From: Asaia bogorensis
GTDB taxonomy: Bacteria > Pseudomonadota > Alphaproteobacteria > Acetobacterales > Acetobacteraceae
DNA: 64,000 nt
Reading direction: 5' to 3'
NCBI RefSeq assembly: GCF_900465345.1
Contig: NZ_UEGO01000016.1
Coordinates: forward strand, 60,958-124,957
The translations under genes were made by a program, and so were the position numbers. Positions 1 to 9,843 of this stretch are shown piece after piece. How positions within the stretch are numbered: position 1 is the stretch's first letter; every line of letters begins with the position of its first letter. The notes under the pieces are model-generated. The model was not told the DNA's origin and did no database searches. It saw nothing but the letters and a program-made list of their open reading frames with translations.

Positions 1-195
1 CCAACCGATGAGCGCAAGGAGGGCATTGCATTCAAGTTCGAAGGAAGCCGTGCTGTTGCATGACGGCAAGGGCAGACGTCCGGCCATACGCGCGCCGACG
101 CTGTAAAGGAGAGCATCACTCTCCTCTGCTCCGGCCTGCAATTCAAGTTCAGTGGCGAGAGAGTGGATGAAAAGGGAAAAGTCAGGCGAAATCAT
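1..195 (-). CDS. bcsD: cellulose synthase subunit D (partial, C-terminus beyond window)
   Basis: The first 65 codons of BcsD are visible, read leftward from an ATG at 195 and cut by the window edge. The translation begins MISPDFSLFIHSLATELELQ and later has ARMAGRLPLPSCNS and ELECNALLALIGW. These follow the N-terminal layout I recall for AcsD/BcsD of Komagataeibacter (PDFSLF..., then GRGMAGR, then a C-N pair, then LNALLGMINW). In that genus BcsD forms a periplasmic octameric ring that helps terminal complexes align glucan chains into a crystalline ribbon. The ATG overlaps the bcsC stop as ATGA, so translation is probably coupled. The ORF is open at the edge. Confidence 0.85.
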   Translation of the reverse strand, partial: MISPDFSLFIHSLATELELQAGAEESDALLYSVGARMAGRLPLPSCNSTASFELECNALLALIGW

Positions 196-3100
196 TTCGT
201 CCCCAGAAAGCTATATTTGGCCGCGACAAAAGCTCTTACTTCATTCCAAGGCCCAGCCTTCTGGTAATCTGCATTGAGGCTAAGCTTGAGATTAGGCGTC
301 ATTCGATAATCTATAGCGCCATAGATTCCGCCTGTCAGACCATTGGCAGAATTTCCATCCTGATAGGCATAAAGCGGAGCAACATTCGCCAGTAACGCCT
401 GCGTATCCGAATTGGCTGGAAAGGTTTGAGACCGCGACGAGTGGTAGGTCTGATAGCCTACACGACCGATCACACGCCAGTCGATCTGTTTATAGGACCC
501 CGCATAGGTGACCGGAAAAGTGAACGCCACGAAATTCTGGGGGGAGAAATATCCGCCATTACCGAAGGTAAACTGATATTCGTTGCGATCATAACCGAAC
601 CACGTAAGGTCCATGCCGAGATGGAGATTATGACGCAGATCGGGGCGCTCCTGGCTCCAGATCCTGATCTGTCCCCCTGCTCCAGCCTCATAGCCGGTAT
701 TGCTTCGTGTATTGCGCCCGGTCAGATAAGACCCGCCGCCACGCGCATATAACGAGGCATTTTCATCGCCATAGGCGAGCTGAGCATAAAGACGATTACG
801 TACAACGCCGCCCCATGTTGCACCAGACGCATCACGTAGCCCGGAATAGGAGATAAGGGAGTCCTGCACTGATCGACGTTCGGCACCAATCGTGAGGATC
901 GTGTTTCTGGCTAGCTTCGGCGATACGCTTACGCCACCAAGAACATTCGTCACTGCGAAGCCGAGCGGCGACGTACCGGCATCCAGGGTAAGCCAGCGCC
1001 AGTCGTAACGACCCGAAAGTGCGACGCCCGTCGCATTCATGGAACTGCTCTGGTTCAGAGGACCACCAATAACACTATTCAACGGATTATAGCCGATATC
1101 ACGTGGCCCGTTTACGTCGCCGCTGTTATAGGACCGGCTGCTCAGGAAGGTTGGTGTGGCAGCAAGGCGGATATGACCGCCGCCCACAGGGAGCGATCCA
1201 GCGATATCTGTCGTGACATTGCTCAGGCCATTCAGCCCGGAACCCGACCGGCTGTCGATACCGGGAGAGATCGTTACGGACGCCGCCATGCTGTCACTGA
1301 TCTGCGTCAGCTCGTCATCCATCTGCCGGATCAGCGGATCTGTCTGGTTACTTTGCAGGGTGACATCTTCGCTCGCAAATGGGTTTGTACGTCGCACATA
1401 GGATTCATGGCTGGGCGCGATCTGCTCCACGCGCAGGAGGCGTGCTTGGGCCAGTTCGCGCACAGCCGCGCGAATGTTACCCCTGGCCCGATCAAGCTGC
1501 GCCGCCGCATACCAGCTTCTCGGATCCGTCGGCGCGATGGCATTCATCTGCTGCACATAGCCGCTTGCTTCAGCATATCGATGCATAGAGACACAGGTCT
1601 GGATCAGCGCAAGCCGCGCATCAAGATCGCTGGGGTCATGTTGCACTGCCTGCAGGGTGATCTGATAGGCCTGTGCGTATTGCCCTCCCGAACTGTAAAG
1701 CCGCGCAAGTGCGAGATTGGCGGCGACCGGTGGATCAGGCCTGTTGAGCGCTGGAGCCAACGCTTCATAGGCACGGGCACGATTGCCTTGATCATTGAGA
1801 TGATCGGATGTTGCGACCGCCAGGCCGGTGTCGATCTGTGCCAGTTGCGTTGCCTGTGTTGCATCAAGCGACGCCCCCTTGAGCGACGCTGACAGCCGTC
1901 GGGCACGTTCCAGATCGTGCATATGCAGGTAGGCTCCTGCATAGGCCAGCCTTTGCGATGGCGTGAGCCGACCCCCTGCTCTAGCAATCTGCAGATCGAG
2001 AATTTGCGATGCGCCAGCCCGGTCGTCGCGGTCATAGAGCGTGGTGGCGATCACCTGGGCAAGGCTACCGTCGGGATCACCCTGGTCGAGCAGATGCGCA
2101 AAATAGAAACGTGCAGAATCAGGATCTGTCGGGGCATTGGCGACCTGCGCCCGCAGATCGGCCTGTCTCAGCACCTTGCGCAGATCAGGTGTCATGGACC
2201 GCTCTGGAACCCGTGCACGCAGTTGAGCGACAGTTCTCTCATCGCCCGTCTGTGCGGCATAGAACAAGGCAGCTTGCAAAGCCGCTGGATCGCGCGCTCC
2301 GTCGCCCCTTATCAGCGGCGCCATGACCTGTTCGGCGTCCGCACGACGGTTTTCGCCAAGCAGGGCCTGCGCGTAGTGCAGTCGTGACCACGGCGAGAGT
2401 GCATTCTCCTGATCGGCATGCTGGAAAATTGCCAGCCGGTCAGTCTGGGTGGCGGCAAGTCCGGCCTGACTGTCGTAGATCAGCGACTTCAACTGTGGAT
2501 TTTCGAGCGGGCTCTGGGAAAGAACCGTATTTGCTTCGTCATAGCGGCGATCCTCGATTAACGCCCTGACAAGGCGCTCCCGGTAGGAAACGTTGCGTGG
2601 CTCGGCCGCAATAAGTGCTTCGTAGGCTGCGATGGCTTCATCGCGTCGGCCTGTCCGCTCGAGGATATCTGCGCGCATGGCCCTCAGCCATGATTGCCCT
2701 GGCGACTGTTTGATCATCGGGTTGATCAACGCCAATGTTTCGGCATATCGCTCATGGCTGAAGAGATAATTCGCTCTGGCGTAGGAATCATTGAGTACTG
2801 CGCCGCTCTCGGCAGCCTTCCATCGTGCCGCTGAGGAAGGATCTGCTTCCATAGCACGATCGAGGTAAGTTTTGGCCTCGCCGTCGCGATGCTGACGAAG
2901 CAGGGTTACACCGAGCCCGCCAAGCGTATCTGCATCATTAGGTGCGGTTGTCAGGGCCTGGCGAAAGGAAACGATCGCTGCCTGAAGATTATTGGCTCGC
3001 AGTGCATCCCAGCCCTTTTGACGCTCGCTCTCGAAAGGCTTCAGCGTATTGCCCAGCGCGCGACCGCGCAGCGCCTGGATATCCTTGTCCTCCGGATGGC

Positions 3101-3890
3101 TGGCGAGATAGGAACTGATGACCGCATCGGACGATGCCGTAGCAGGAAGCCAGAGCACTGATTGCCGCGTCGTCGAATTGATCTGCTGGCGTTGCGCTTC
3201 GGTAAGGTTCGGCATTTTTGCCAGAGCCTCGAGACGCTGGATGCCGGTCACACGGTTCTTTTCATCCCAGACAAGGGACTGAGCATAGGCGATCTGATAC
3301 TCGACGTTATTGGGCGCGCCTGACACGAGCTTTGCCAGCCCCTGCTGCGCTTTTGCACGCTGATCGGGGACACCCGCCAGGGTGCGATAATATTCGAGAG
3401 CATAAAGCGAAGGGGGGCGATCGGGGAAAGCCTTCAGATAGGCAGCAGCTGCCTGCGCCGTCGCGCCACGCTGCGCAAGGGTTCGCGCATTCTGGACATC
3501 GCTACCCGGTGCTGAACGTGCCTGAAGGTCCATATCGAGCAGCCGCCCGGCATCGGGATCGTTACTGTGGTCTCGTATCTGCTTGAGAATACGATGCGCC
3601 CCGGCAATATCGCCTTCCTGAAGGCTCATTTGCCCTTCGAGAACAAGGACATCAGGGTCGGAAGGCGCTAACTGCCTGGCCTGATTCAGCGCGATGCGCG
3701 CATCATCCAAACGCCCGTGCTCGAACCAGTAACGTGCACGTTTGACCACCGCCGGGAGGATTTTCCCCGTATCCGACGAAATCCCATTCTGTTCAGGCGC
3801 AGGATCAGCAAACGCCTGAGCAGAAGTGAAGCTGGCAAGAAGCGCTGCCCGCAGCGCGATCTTGCGAAATCTGTGGCGGTCAGCGATCAC
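192..3890 (-). CDS. bcsC: cellulose synthase subunit C, outer-membrane export porin with TPR domain
   Basis: BcsC guides nascent cellulose through the periplasm and across the outer membrane. An N-terminal signal peptide ends at a likely cleavage after SAQAFA. It is followed by some 800 residues of TPR repeats (blocks such as DADTLGGLGVTLLRQHRDGE) and a C-terminal region of about 350 residues rich in alternating aromatic/polar strands, ending in AAKYSFLGTK as expected for a beta-barrel. Length (about 1,230 aa) is normal for alphaproteobacterial BcsC. The reading frame is open up to an ATG at 3920, but a GTG at 3890 has an AGGGA about nine bases upstream and gives a compact signal peptide, so I prefer it. 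The gene overlaps the end of bcsAB and hands over to bcsD by ATGA. Confidence 0.93.
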   Translation of the reverse strand: MIADRHRFRKIALRAALLASFTSAQAFADPAPEQNGISSDTGKILPAVVKRARYWFEHGRLDDARIALNQARQLAPSDPDVLVLEGQMSLQEGDIAGAHRILKQIRDHSNDPDAGRLLDMDLQARSAPGSDVQNARTLAQRGATAQAAAAYLKAFPDRPPSLYALEYYRTLAGVPDQRAKAQQGLAKLVSGAPNNVEYQIAYAQSLVWDEKNRVTGIQRLEALAKMPNLTEAQRQQINSTTRQSVLWLPATASSDAVISSYLASHPEDKDIQALRGRALGNTLKPFESERQKGWDALRANNLQAAIVSFRQALTTAPNDADTLGGLGVTLLRQHRDGEAKTYLDRAMEADPSSAARWKAAESGAVLNDSYARANYLFSHERYAETLALINPMIKQSPGQSWLRAMRADILERTGRRDEAIAAYEALIAAEPRNVSYRERLVRALIEDRRYDEANTVLSQSPLENPQLKSLIYDSQAGLAATQTDRLAIFQHADQENALSPWSRLHYAQALLGENRRADAEQVMAPLIRGDGARDPAALQAALFYAAQTGDERTVAQLRARVPERSMTPDLRKVLRQADLRAQVANAPTDPDSARFYFAHLLDQGDPDGSLAQVIATTLYDRDDRAGASQILDLQIARAGGRLTPSQRLAYAGAYLHMHDLERARRLSASLKGASLDATQATQLAQIDTGLAVATSDHLNDQGNRARAYEALAPALNRPDPPVAANLALARLYSSGGQYAQAYQITLQAVQHDPSDLDARLALIQTCVSMHRYAEASGYVQQMNAIAPTDPRSWYAAAQLDRARGNIRAAVRELAQARLLRVEQIAPSHESYVRRTNPFASEDVTLQSNQTDPLIRQMDDELTQISDSMAASVTISPGIDSRSGSGLNGLSNVTTDIAGSLPVGGGHIRLAATPTFLSSRSYNSGDVNGPRDIGYNPLNSVIGGPLNQSSSMNATGVALSGRYDWRWLTLDAGTSPLGFAVTNVLGGVSVSPKLARNTILTIGAERRSVQDSLISYSGLRDASGATWGGVVRNRLYAQLAYGDENASLYARGGGSYLTGRNTRSNTGYEAGAGGQIRIWSQERPDLRHNLHLGMDLTWFGYDRNEYQFTFGNGGYFSPQNFVAFTFPVTYAGSYKQIDWRVIGRVGYQTYHSSRSQTFPANSDTQALLANVAPLYAYQDGNSANGLTGGIYGAIDYRMTPNLKLSLNADYQKAGPWNEVRAFVAAKYSFLGTK

Positions 3891-6800
3891 GATGCAATTC
3901 CCTGGCGCGACGGCGTGCATGATTGGTGAGAACAGGGAACAGGATCAGAACACCCAGCCCGACGCCGACCACAGCGAGCAAAATGACACGGAAAGGGTGA
4001 TCACCCAGGTAGAGATCGGGCCAGAACCAGAATGGGACCGAACCGATCGAATACGTGGGCAGATTGCGGGTCGCGAGAATATGCGTGCCGTTGATCAGCG
4101 CGAGATCACCCTGAATCATGGGCTGGGTCTTTGAATTGCGCATTGCCTGAATGAGGCGCTCAAGACCCTGGGGATTTTCGCTGAGCATCAGGAGCATCGT
4201 CGCATTTGACGAAAATGGCGAATGACGCTCGATCAGGGCGCCCCCGTCCCCGAGAGACGTTGTTGCGCCCAGTGCCTGCAACGTGCTTGCCTGGCCCCCT
4301 TCGTCGCCTCCCGTCATCGAGCGGGCGAGCAGTCGGAAAGGCGCAAGAATTCCTGACCGTGTATAATTCAGGGTCGTACCCGAAAAACTGTACGGCGTGC
4401 CGCGCAGGAAGCGTTCGACTGCCGATGACGAAACCGAGGTGTCCATGACAATCAGATTGCGGCTCTCTGTTTCGGACACAGCATCTGCATGCAGCACTGT
4501 CAGGCCGGAAACCGGGAAATGGGTAGAGGCACCAATCATCCCTACCAGATCAAGAAAGGCGGACTCGACTCCTTCAGAGTGATTGGCGGGCAAGACAATT
4601 GCTGTATCCGAAAGGTCGGCCATCCGGGTGAACGGAAAACCTGAATTCGCGAAAAAAGCAAGATTGGGCAGCTGGGTGTAATGATAGGCCCGTGTCAGAT
4701 CAATGGTCGAGTCCGGGTCGATGCTCATGCGCAGATCCTGCGTCATGCCGCTGCAATCCCGCCGGCCGATAGGTCGGCTTTCCAGGTAGAAGCCCAGTGT
4801 ATTGGCACCGTAGATAGCCCAGGGTGGTATCGACACATGAGCAGACTGCGCGCGCGACGCGTCAGGCCACAGACGGCGCAGCCACCCCGGCAGCTCGGAA
4901 GGCGGCGCGAGCGAGACGCTCTTCAGGTAAATCCCATTTACGCTGACATCGACATGGGACCGCTGACGGTCGATCTCGGTACCAAGCGGCCCCCGCACCG
5001 TGAAATGCATGCTCAGTGGATGGGAGCGCCAGGTGTAGATGTCAGGTGTTGTACGGAAAGGAACAGAGATTGTGCCCGGGACATATCCGTACCCCTGCAA
5101 AGTCGAGAGCGAAACAAGATCACCAATGCGGATAGGCTGACCGCGCGAGACGAAACCAGGAGCATCGAACGGGGTGCGGGGCTCTATGGTGACCGGCGGC
5201 GCGTTTATTCGGGACTCGTGTGGGAAGCCTTTGCTGGAAAACGCAACAGAACGTGCAGCGGCGAGAACCTCATCGTCTGTCCGCCCGGTCACGATGAGAA
5301 TCGCCCCAAAGGGATCATTCGCATTGACTGTCTCGATAACTGTCGGCCCCGACACAGGCGCCTGTCCGGCGAGCATCTGCCCCAGACCCGACGCCGGTCC
5401 GACGAGAACAGCCCCGCCCGAAGGTGGGAGTTGCGACAGCACAGGAAAGGATGCGCCGCGATAATCGCTCTGGGCGCCAAACCATGACGCGAGGATAGCC
5501 GACGCCTCCAGCGTATGGGGTGAACTCTGACGTGCGATCACAAATGGCACCCGTGCCGGCGTCAGCACAGCCTCATTGAAAAACGGCGCTGGCAAGGTAG
5601 CGAGATCACGTGAGGGCGGCAGCGGAGCCGACGTGATCGAAAGGCTTGATTGACCAAGAACCTTTGCCCACAGCATCGCACTCGTCTGGTCACCGCAGCT
5701 AAGTGTGTACTGCCCGGCAAAGTGGAAGGTCAGGACATTGTGTTCCTTGAAGAAAAGCGGATTGATCGTGAATGCAAGCCCGTCGAACTGAGGTTTAGCC
5801 TTGTCAGGGTGTATGACTCCGATGAACTGATCATTCAGGAAAATCGTCACGCCGCTGCCTGCCGGCAACATGTCAGGCGACATGGAGCCATGCAGTGTGA
5901 GTGTGGCTGCGGTGACGACTTCTGATGAGGGCACACCAAAATTGAGACCCTGGATCGGTATCCAGGCCGTCATGATCAGCGTATCGGCGCTACCTAGCTG
6001 GCTGAAACTCCACGAGGTGGTTCTTGCATTTTCCAGCTCCTCCCGCGCCGTACCGGGCATATCAGCAGTTGCCTGGGCACCGGAAGAGCCTGAGGGTTGA
6101 AGCAAGCCACCAGTCGCCGCAGGTGTGACAGGCGGCGGCTCGGGCGCGGAGGGAGCGGCGGATATCGGAGACGCGGGGACGGTACCTGCCGGCGGCTGAC
6201 TGGGTGGGGGAGCCGCCGCTGTCTGTGTCGGTCCCGGCAAAGCGCCCACCCCTGTGGGCATGGGAAGATCGGCCGCGCTCTGCTGTGCCTTGGCGCAGGG
6301 TGCGGCGAGCATCGTTCCTACGCCCATACTCAAGACGATGATTTTTATCAGACCCGCCTTGGGACGTACGATAACGGCCGTTTTCTGAGGAACAGACTGG
6401 ACAGTGCGCGGCTTGAGAGAAACGACTGTCTTCCTTTTGCGAAAGGTCGCCGGCTTGAACAGATCAACAATGCTGCGCAAAAGCAGGAGAATTGAACGCG
6501 GCAGGCTGTCCGGCCTGTAATCGGCCCAGCTGGCCCATGCATCCCGTCGACCGAATATGACTCGCACGATCTGGGCCTCCTGTAGAATTGTTTTTGTGGT
6601 CCAACTGAGCGCGAGCGTGCCTTGCGATGTGGCGCGTATGACCTTTGCAGGAAGCGCATAGGTCTCATTTCTGTCCGGGACGATAACGGTGATCAGACTG
6701 TTGTCGGGAAGAGCCTCAGCCGGTGCATGGCCATGCAACATCCCACCACCACTGGACATGTTCTCACTTGTGTATTGGAACATGCGGCCATCAGCCGTGC

Positions 6801-8562
6801 ATACGGTGACGGGGATAACCATCTCGACGCGATGGCTGCGACGGATCTGCATGGACTCCCGCCCGATGGAAATCGCAGCCAGCACGATAACGATGCTTAC
6901 CGTGATCCACAGGATGTTCATCAGCAACGCGTTCGTCACGATCGTATCATGATGGGTATGGGCAAGCCGAAAGAGGCCGACGCCCAAAGACGCGAAAAGA
7001 GCCACGGCAAGATAGACATTCGGGTAGATCGCGCTCCAATCGAGATAGGAACGATCCAGCAATCCCCCTTTCTCCGTCACGTTGAACTTCCCTCGGCGTG
7101 GAAAGATGAGCGTCATGATGCTTACGCGCGCCAGGAATGGCGCCAGCGTGGTTTCATAAACCTCGCTCCAGAGCGAGTAGCGCCAGTTGCGGTTCGTGCG
7201 CGCTGACGTCACGACGCTGTGGATGAGGTGAGGCACGGCATAGATTGCGATCGCAAACGGCGAGGCATCAATCAGGGTCTGATTGAACAGCAGATATGCC
7301 ATGGGCGATGTCAGAAAGATCAGACGCGGTATGGCAAAGAGAAAACTGGCGATAGCAGCAAAATAGCACAGGCGCTGGGCGAAGTTCAGGCCAGGTCCGG
7401 TAAGGGGATTATCAAGCCTGAGAATCTGCAGCATGCCGCGCGCCCAGCGCATCCGCTGTCCCACATGCAGGATAAGGCGCTCGGTCGAGAGACCGGCAGC
7501 GAGCGGCTTGGCGAGATAGGCCGTTGACCACCCACGCCGCTGCAATTTCAGGGCGGTATGCATATCTTCCGTGACCGTCTCAACTGCCACGCCCCCGATT
7601 TCCTCGAGCGCAGCGCGCCGGATCACGGCACATGAGCCGCAGAAAAACGTGGCGTTCCAGAAATCATTCCCGTCCTGGATCAGACCATAAAAGAGATTTC
7701 CTTCCGGTGGCACGATTGCCCCATGTGAGAAATTTCTCTGGAACGGGTCTGGAGAGTAGAAATGATGAGGGGTCTGGATGAGGGCGAGATGCGGCTTGAA
7801 CAGAAACGGCGCAACGGTTTCCTGAAGAAATGTTCTGCTAGCGATATGATCGCAGTCAAAGATAGCAATCAGCTCGCCTTTCGTCAGCTGCATTGCATGG
7901 TTCAGGTTCCCAGCCTTGGCATGGTTATGCTCTGAACGGGCGATGTAACCAGCACCGCAGGATTCCGCGAATTCGCGGAATTCTTCACGGTGTCCATCAT
8001 CGAGAAGATAAACATTGATCCTGTCACTGGGCCAGTCAATACCCATCGCTGCCAGAACGGTCTGCCTGACGATACGCAGTTCCTCATTGTAGGTCGGGAT
8101 ATAGATATCCACACTCGGCCAAAGCGAAACATCCTTGGGCATGGGTGTTACCTTGCGTTCCAAAGGATGGAGTGTCTGGAAATAGCTCAGGATGAGCATG
8201 ACAAAGGCGTAGATTTCAGCGAGGACAAGAACGATGCCAAGGACTGATTGCGTCCAGGTACTGAAATTGAGTGTCTCGGTGAGCCTCCAGCTCAGATAAC
8301 GCAGAGACACAATGATTGACAGCCCCTTGAGCACAAGCGTGGCACGCGGGCCTGGATGCCGGTTGACGAGCATGAAGAGTACAATGCCAAACACACATAC
8401 AAGTGTTTGACCTGCCAGATTGAGATGCACGAAAGCAGCAATGATCATGCACAGGATCGCGAAAGCGACCAGCCCCGTCTTGACGGCCGTCCGTCCCGCG
8501 GAATGGTCCGCGTCATCAATCCATGATTCCAGTATGGCGACCATATGCCTGACGTGCTTCAT
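3880..8562 (-). CDS. bcsAB: fused cellulose synthase BcsA-BcsB, c-di-GMP-activated catalytic and periplasmic subunits
   Basis: A 1,560-residue fusion. The BcsA half has N-terminal membrane helices, then the GT2 motifs: DDG at 188-190, DCD at 236-238, FFCGS near 307-311, TED at 331-333 and QRMRW at 369-373. A PilZ domain follows, with RRSHR at 574-578 and N-x-S-x-x-G near 601-606, the c-di-GMP site. From about 735 a second hydrophobic segment (a former BcsB signal, APCAKAQ) leads into a Pro/Ala-rich linker and the BcsB jelly-roll/flavodoxin-like region, ending with a single C-terminal membrane helix (about 1525-1548). It polymerises UDP-glucose into beta-1,4-glucan. The AB fusion is known from acetic acid bacteria (AcsAB). 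It starts 13 bases after bcsQ and overlaps bcsC, so it is in the same operon. Confidence 0.95.
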   Translation of the reverse strand: MKHVRHMVAILESWIDDADHSAGRTAVKTGLVAFAILCMIIAAFVHLNLAGQTLVCVFGIVLFMLVNRHPGPRATLVLKGLSIIVSLRYLSWRLTETLNFSTWTQSVLGIVLVLAEIYAFVMLILSYFQTLHPLERKVTPMPKDVSLWPSVDIYIPTYNEELRIVRQTVLAAMGIDWPSDRINVYLLDDGHREEFREFAESCGAGYIARSEHNHAKAGNLNHAMQLTKGELIAIFDCDHIASRTFLQETVAPFLFKPHLALIQTPHHFYSPDPFQRNFSHGAIVPPEGNLFYGLIQDGNDFWNATFFCGSCAVIRRAALEEIGGVAVETVTEDMHTALKLQRRGWSTAYLAKPLAAGLSTERLILHVGQRMRWARGMLQILRLDNPLTGPGLNFAQRLCYFAAIASFLFAIPRLIFLTSPMAYLLFNQTLIDASPFAIAIYAVPHLIHSVVTSARTNRNWRYSLWSEVYETTLAPFLARVSIMTLIFPRRGKFNVTEKGGLLDRSYLDWSAIYPNVYLAVALFASLGVGLFRLAHTHHDTIVTNALLMNILWITVSIVIVLAAISIGRESMQIRRSHRVEMVIPVTVCTADGRMFQYTSENMSSGGGMLHGHAPAEALPDNSLITVIVPDRNETYALPAKVIRATSQGTLALSWTTKTILQEAQIVRVIFGRRDAWASWADYRPDSLPRSILLLLRSIVDLFKPATFRKRKTVVSLKPRTVQSVPQKTAVIVRPKAGLIKIIVLSMGVGTMLAAPCAKAQQSAADLPMPTGVGALPGPTQTAAAPPPSQPPAGTVPASPISAAPSAPEPPPVTPAATGGLLQPSGSSGAQATADMPGTAREELENARTTSWSFSQLGSADTLIMTAWIPIQGLNFGVPSSEVVTAATLTLHGSMSPDMLPAGSGVTIFLNDQFIGVIHPDKAKPQFDGLAFTINPLFFKEHNVLTFHFAGQYTLSCGDQTSAMLWAKVLGQSSLSITSAPLPPSRDLATLPAPFFNEAVLTPARVPFVIARQSSPHTLEASAILASWFGAQSDYRGASFPVLSQLPPSGGAVLVGPASGLGQMLAGQAPVSGPTVIETVNANDPFGAILIVTGRTDDEVLAAARSVAFSSKGFPHESRINAPPVTIEPRTPFDAPGFVSRGQPIRIGDLVSLSTLQGYGYVPGTISVPFRTTPDIYTWRSHPLSMHFTVRGPLGTEIDRQRSHVDVSVNGIYLKSVSLAPPSELPGWLRRLWPDASRAQSAHVSIPPWAIYGANTLGFYLESRPIGRRDCSGMTQDLRMSIDPDSTIDLTRAYHYTQLPNLAFFANSGFPFTRMADLSDTAIVLPANHSEGVESAFLDLVGMIGASTHFPVSGLTVLHADAVSETESRNLIVMDTSVSSSAVERFLRGTPYSFSGTTLNYTRSGILAPFRLLARSMTGGDEGGQASTLQALGATTSLGDGGALIERHSPFSSNATMLLMLSENPQGLERLIQAMRNSKTQPMIQGDLALINGTHILATRNLPTYSIGSVPFWFWPDLYLGDHPFRVILLAVVGVGLGVLILFPVLTNHARRRARELHRDR

Positions 8563-8575
8563 CTGCGCTCTCGCT

Positions 8576-9346
8576 TCAACTCAGGCTATTGATTGTCTGA
8601 ACCAGCCGCGTACCGATCAACTCCAGATCAGCGGCGGCCCGCGAATAAGGGGCGTAATGCTGCACAAGCCTCTGGCTGGCAAAGGCCTCGCCTACATGCT
8701 CGTCTCGACACACTGTGCCGAGATGCATCGCACCAATGCGGCGCACAATCTGGGGAAGGGCCATGGAACCAACGCGGTTGAGGGGATCAAACCGATTGAC
8801 GACCACCTTATGGGTAAAATGAGCAGTCTCCGTAGGAGAAATGCCGTAGCAACTTGCGGAGTGAATATCAGGCAATAGTGAGATGCATGAGGCCTCAGCT
8901 GTCATCACGGAGACGATGACATCCGTGAATGGCAGGATTGAAGCGAAGGCTACAGAATAGCCCGGTGACGTGTCGACGATAACGACTGTATCGTCTTTTT
9001 CAGAAAGGCGTGCGACCTCGGAAGCAATAAGGTCAGGGCGGAGCCTTACTGCGTGATCGAAATCAGCCTGGGCATGGATGGGCTGCGATCCGAACGGGAA
9101 GAGCTGTATGTCATTCGAGGTCTGGACCATTGCTCCATCCCATGAATGACCCGTGGCTATTGCCCCCGAGAGTCCGTAGCGGTGCGACATGGGAACCCCG
9201 AAATGCAATCGAAGAGCATTTTGCGGGTCGAGATCTATCGCAACGACGTTGGGTGTTCCCGCGCGGCGTATTTCGTCCGCCAGATGCGCGGCAATCATGG
9301 TCTTTCCAACACCACCCTTAGGAGAGGCTATGCAGATAAGGGTCAT
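8576..9346 (-). CDS. bcsQ: cellulose biosynthesis ParA/MinD-type ATPase BcsQ
   Basis: A 256-residue SIMIBI ATPase. The deviant Walker A motif PKGGVGKT lies at residues 9-16, AIDLDPQN at about 35-42 is the switch region, and VVIVDTSPG near 120 is Walker B. BcsQ (YhjQ) proteins belong to this ParA/MinD family and are needed for cellulose secretion and polar localisation in enterobacteria. Its place between the BcsP/H-like gene and bcsAB, with only 13 bases to bcsAB, supports BcsQ rather than a chromosome-partition ParA. Classical Komagataeibacter bcs operons, as I recall them, lack a bcsQ at this place. Confidence 0.85.
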   Translation of the reverse strand: MTLICIASPKGGVGKTMIAAHLADEIRRAGTPNVVAIDLDPQNALRLHFGVPMSHRYGLSGAIATGHSWDGAMVQTSNDIQLFPFGSQPIHAQADFDHAVRLRPDLIASEVARLSEKDDTVVIVDTSPGYSVAFASILPFTDVIVSVMTAEASCISLLPDIHSASCYGISPTETAHFTHKVVVNRFDPLNRVGSMALPQIVRRIGAMHLGTVCRDEHVGEAFASQRLVQHYAPYSRAAADLELIGTRLVQTINSLS

Positions 9347-9384
9347 ATTTTTTTATTGCTTCCGAAAACCTGTTTGAGATCGTA

Positions 9385-9843
9385 TCAGCGTCGGAACATT
9401 CCGTGTAGCCGCCTCGAAGGTTCGCTTATATGCGGAGCGCGAGATCTCAATCGGCCGAAAAAGTCAGCGAGAGGCAGCTCACGCCATCCAGATTCGCTCG
9501 TGGCAACATCACTGACAGGCGCACCCGGTGCAATCGGGGGTAATTTGGTCTGCATCGCTGGAGCCGGGCGGCTGGTCATGGGCTGCGCGCGTTCCGGAAC
9601 CGGCTTGACTGCCTCCTGCGCGGGCGCAACGGCAGGAGAAGCCGCAAAGGCTGAAGACTGTTCAGTGGAGTGGCGCGGTAAAACGCTCTTGTCAGCCGGA
9701 GCCGGTCGTGACGCCGGGTTCTCGGCTGGAGGCTCGGATGCCGCTATACGAGACAAGGCATTGAAATCCTGAAAACCCTCATCCTCCGTTACAGGTGCCG
9801 GCTCGGAAAAGGATTCATGAAGTATTTTGAAGGTATCAGGCAT
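9385..9843 (-). CDS. short Pro/Ala-rich cellulose operon protein, BcsP/BcsH (Ccp)-like
   Basis: A 152-residue protein with a short folded N-terminal part (DTFKILHESF, then GFQDFNALSRI), a long low-complexity Pro/Ala/Glu middle, and a basic tail ending in LADFFGRLRSRAPHISEPSR and GMFRR. Position between bcsZ and bcsQ is that of ccpAx/bcsH in Komagataeibacter. The design (short conserved head, Pro-rich linker, short tail) recalls both CcpA, which is about twice as long, and BcsP/BcsR proteins that accompany BcsQ. I cannot decide between them from sequence alone. The ATG at 9843 overlaps the bcsZ stop by one base (TGATG); an in-frame TTG lies one codon upstream. It is probably a cytosolic scaffold or regulator of the synthase complex. 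Confidence 0.6.
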   Translation of the reverse strand: MPDTFKILHESFSEPAPVTEDEGFQDFNALSRIAASEPPAENPASRPAPADKSVLPRHSTEQSSAFAASPAVAPAQEAVKPVPERAQPMTSRPAPAMQTKLPPIAPGAPVSDVATSESGWRELPLADFFGRLRSRAPHISEPSRRLHGMFRR

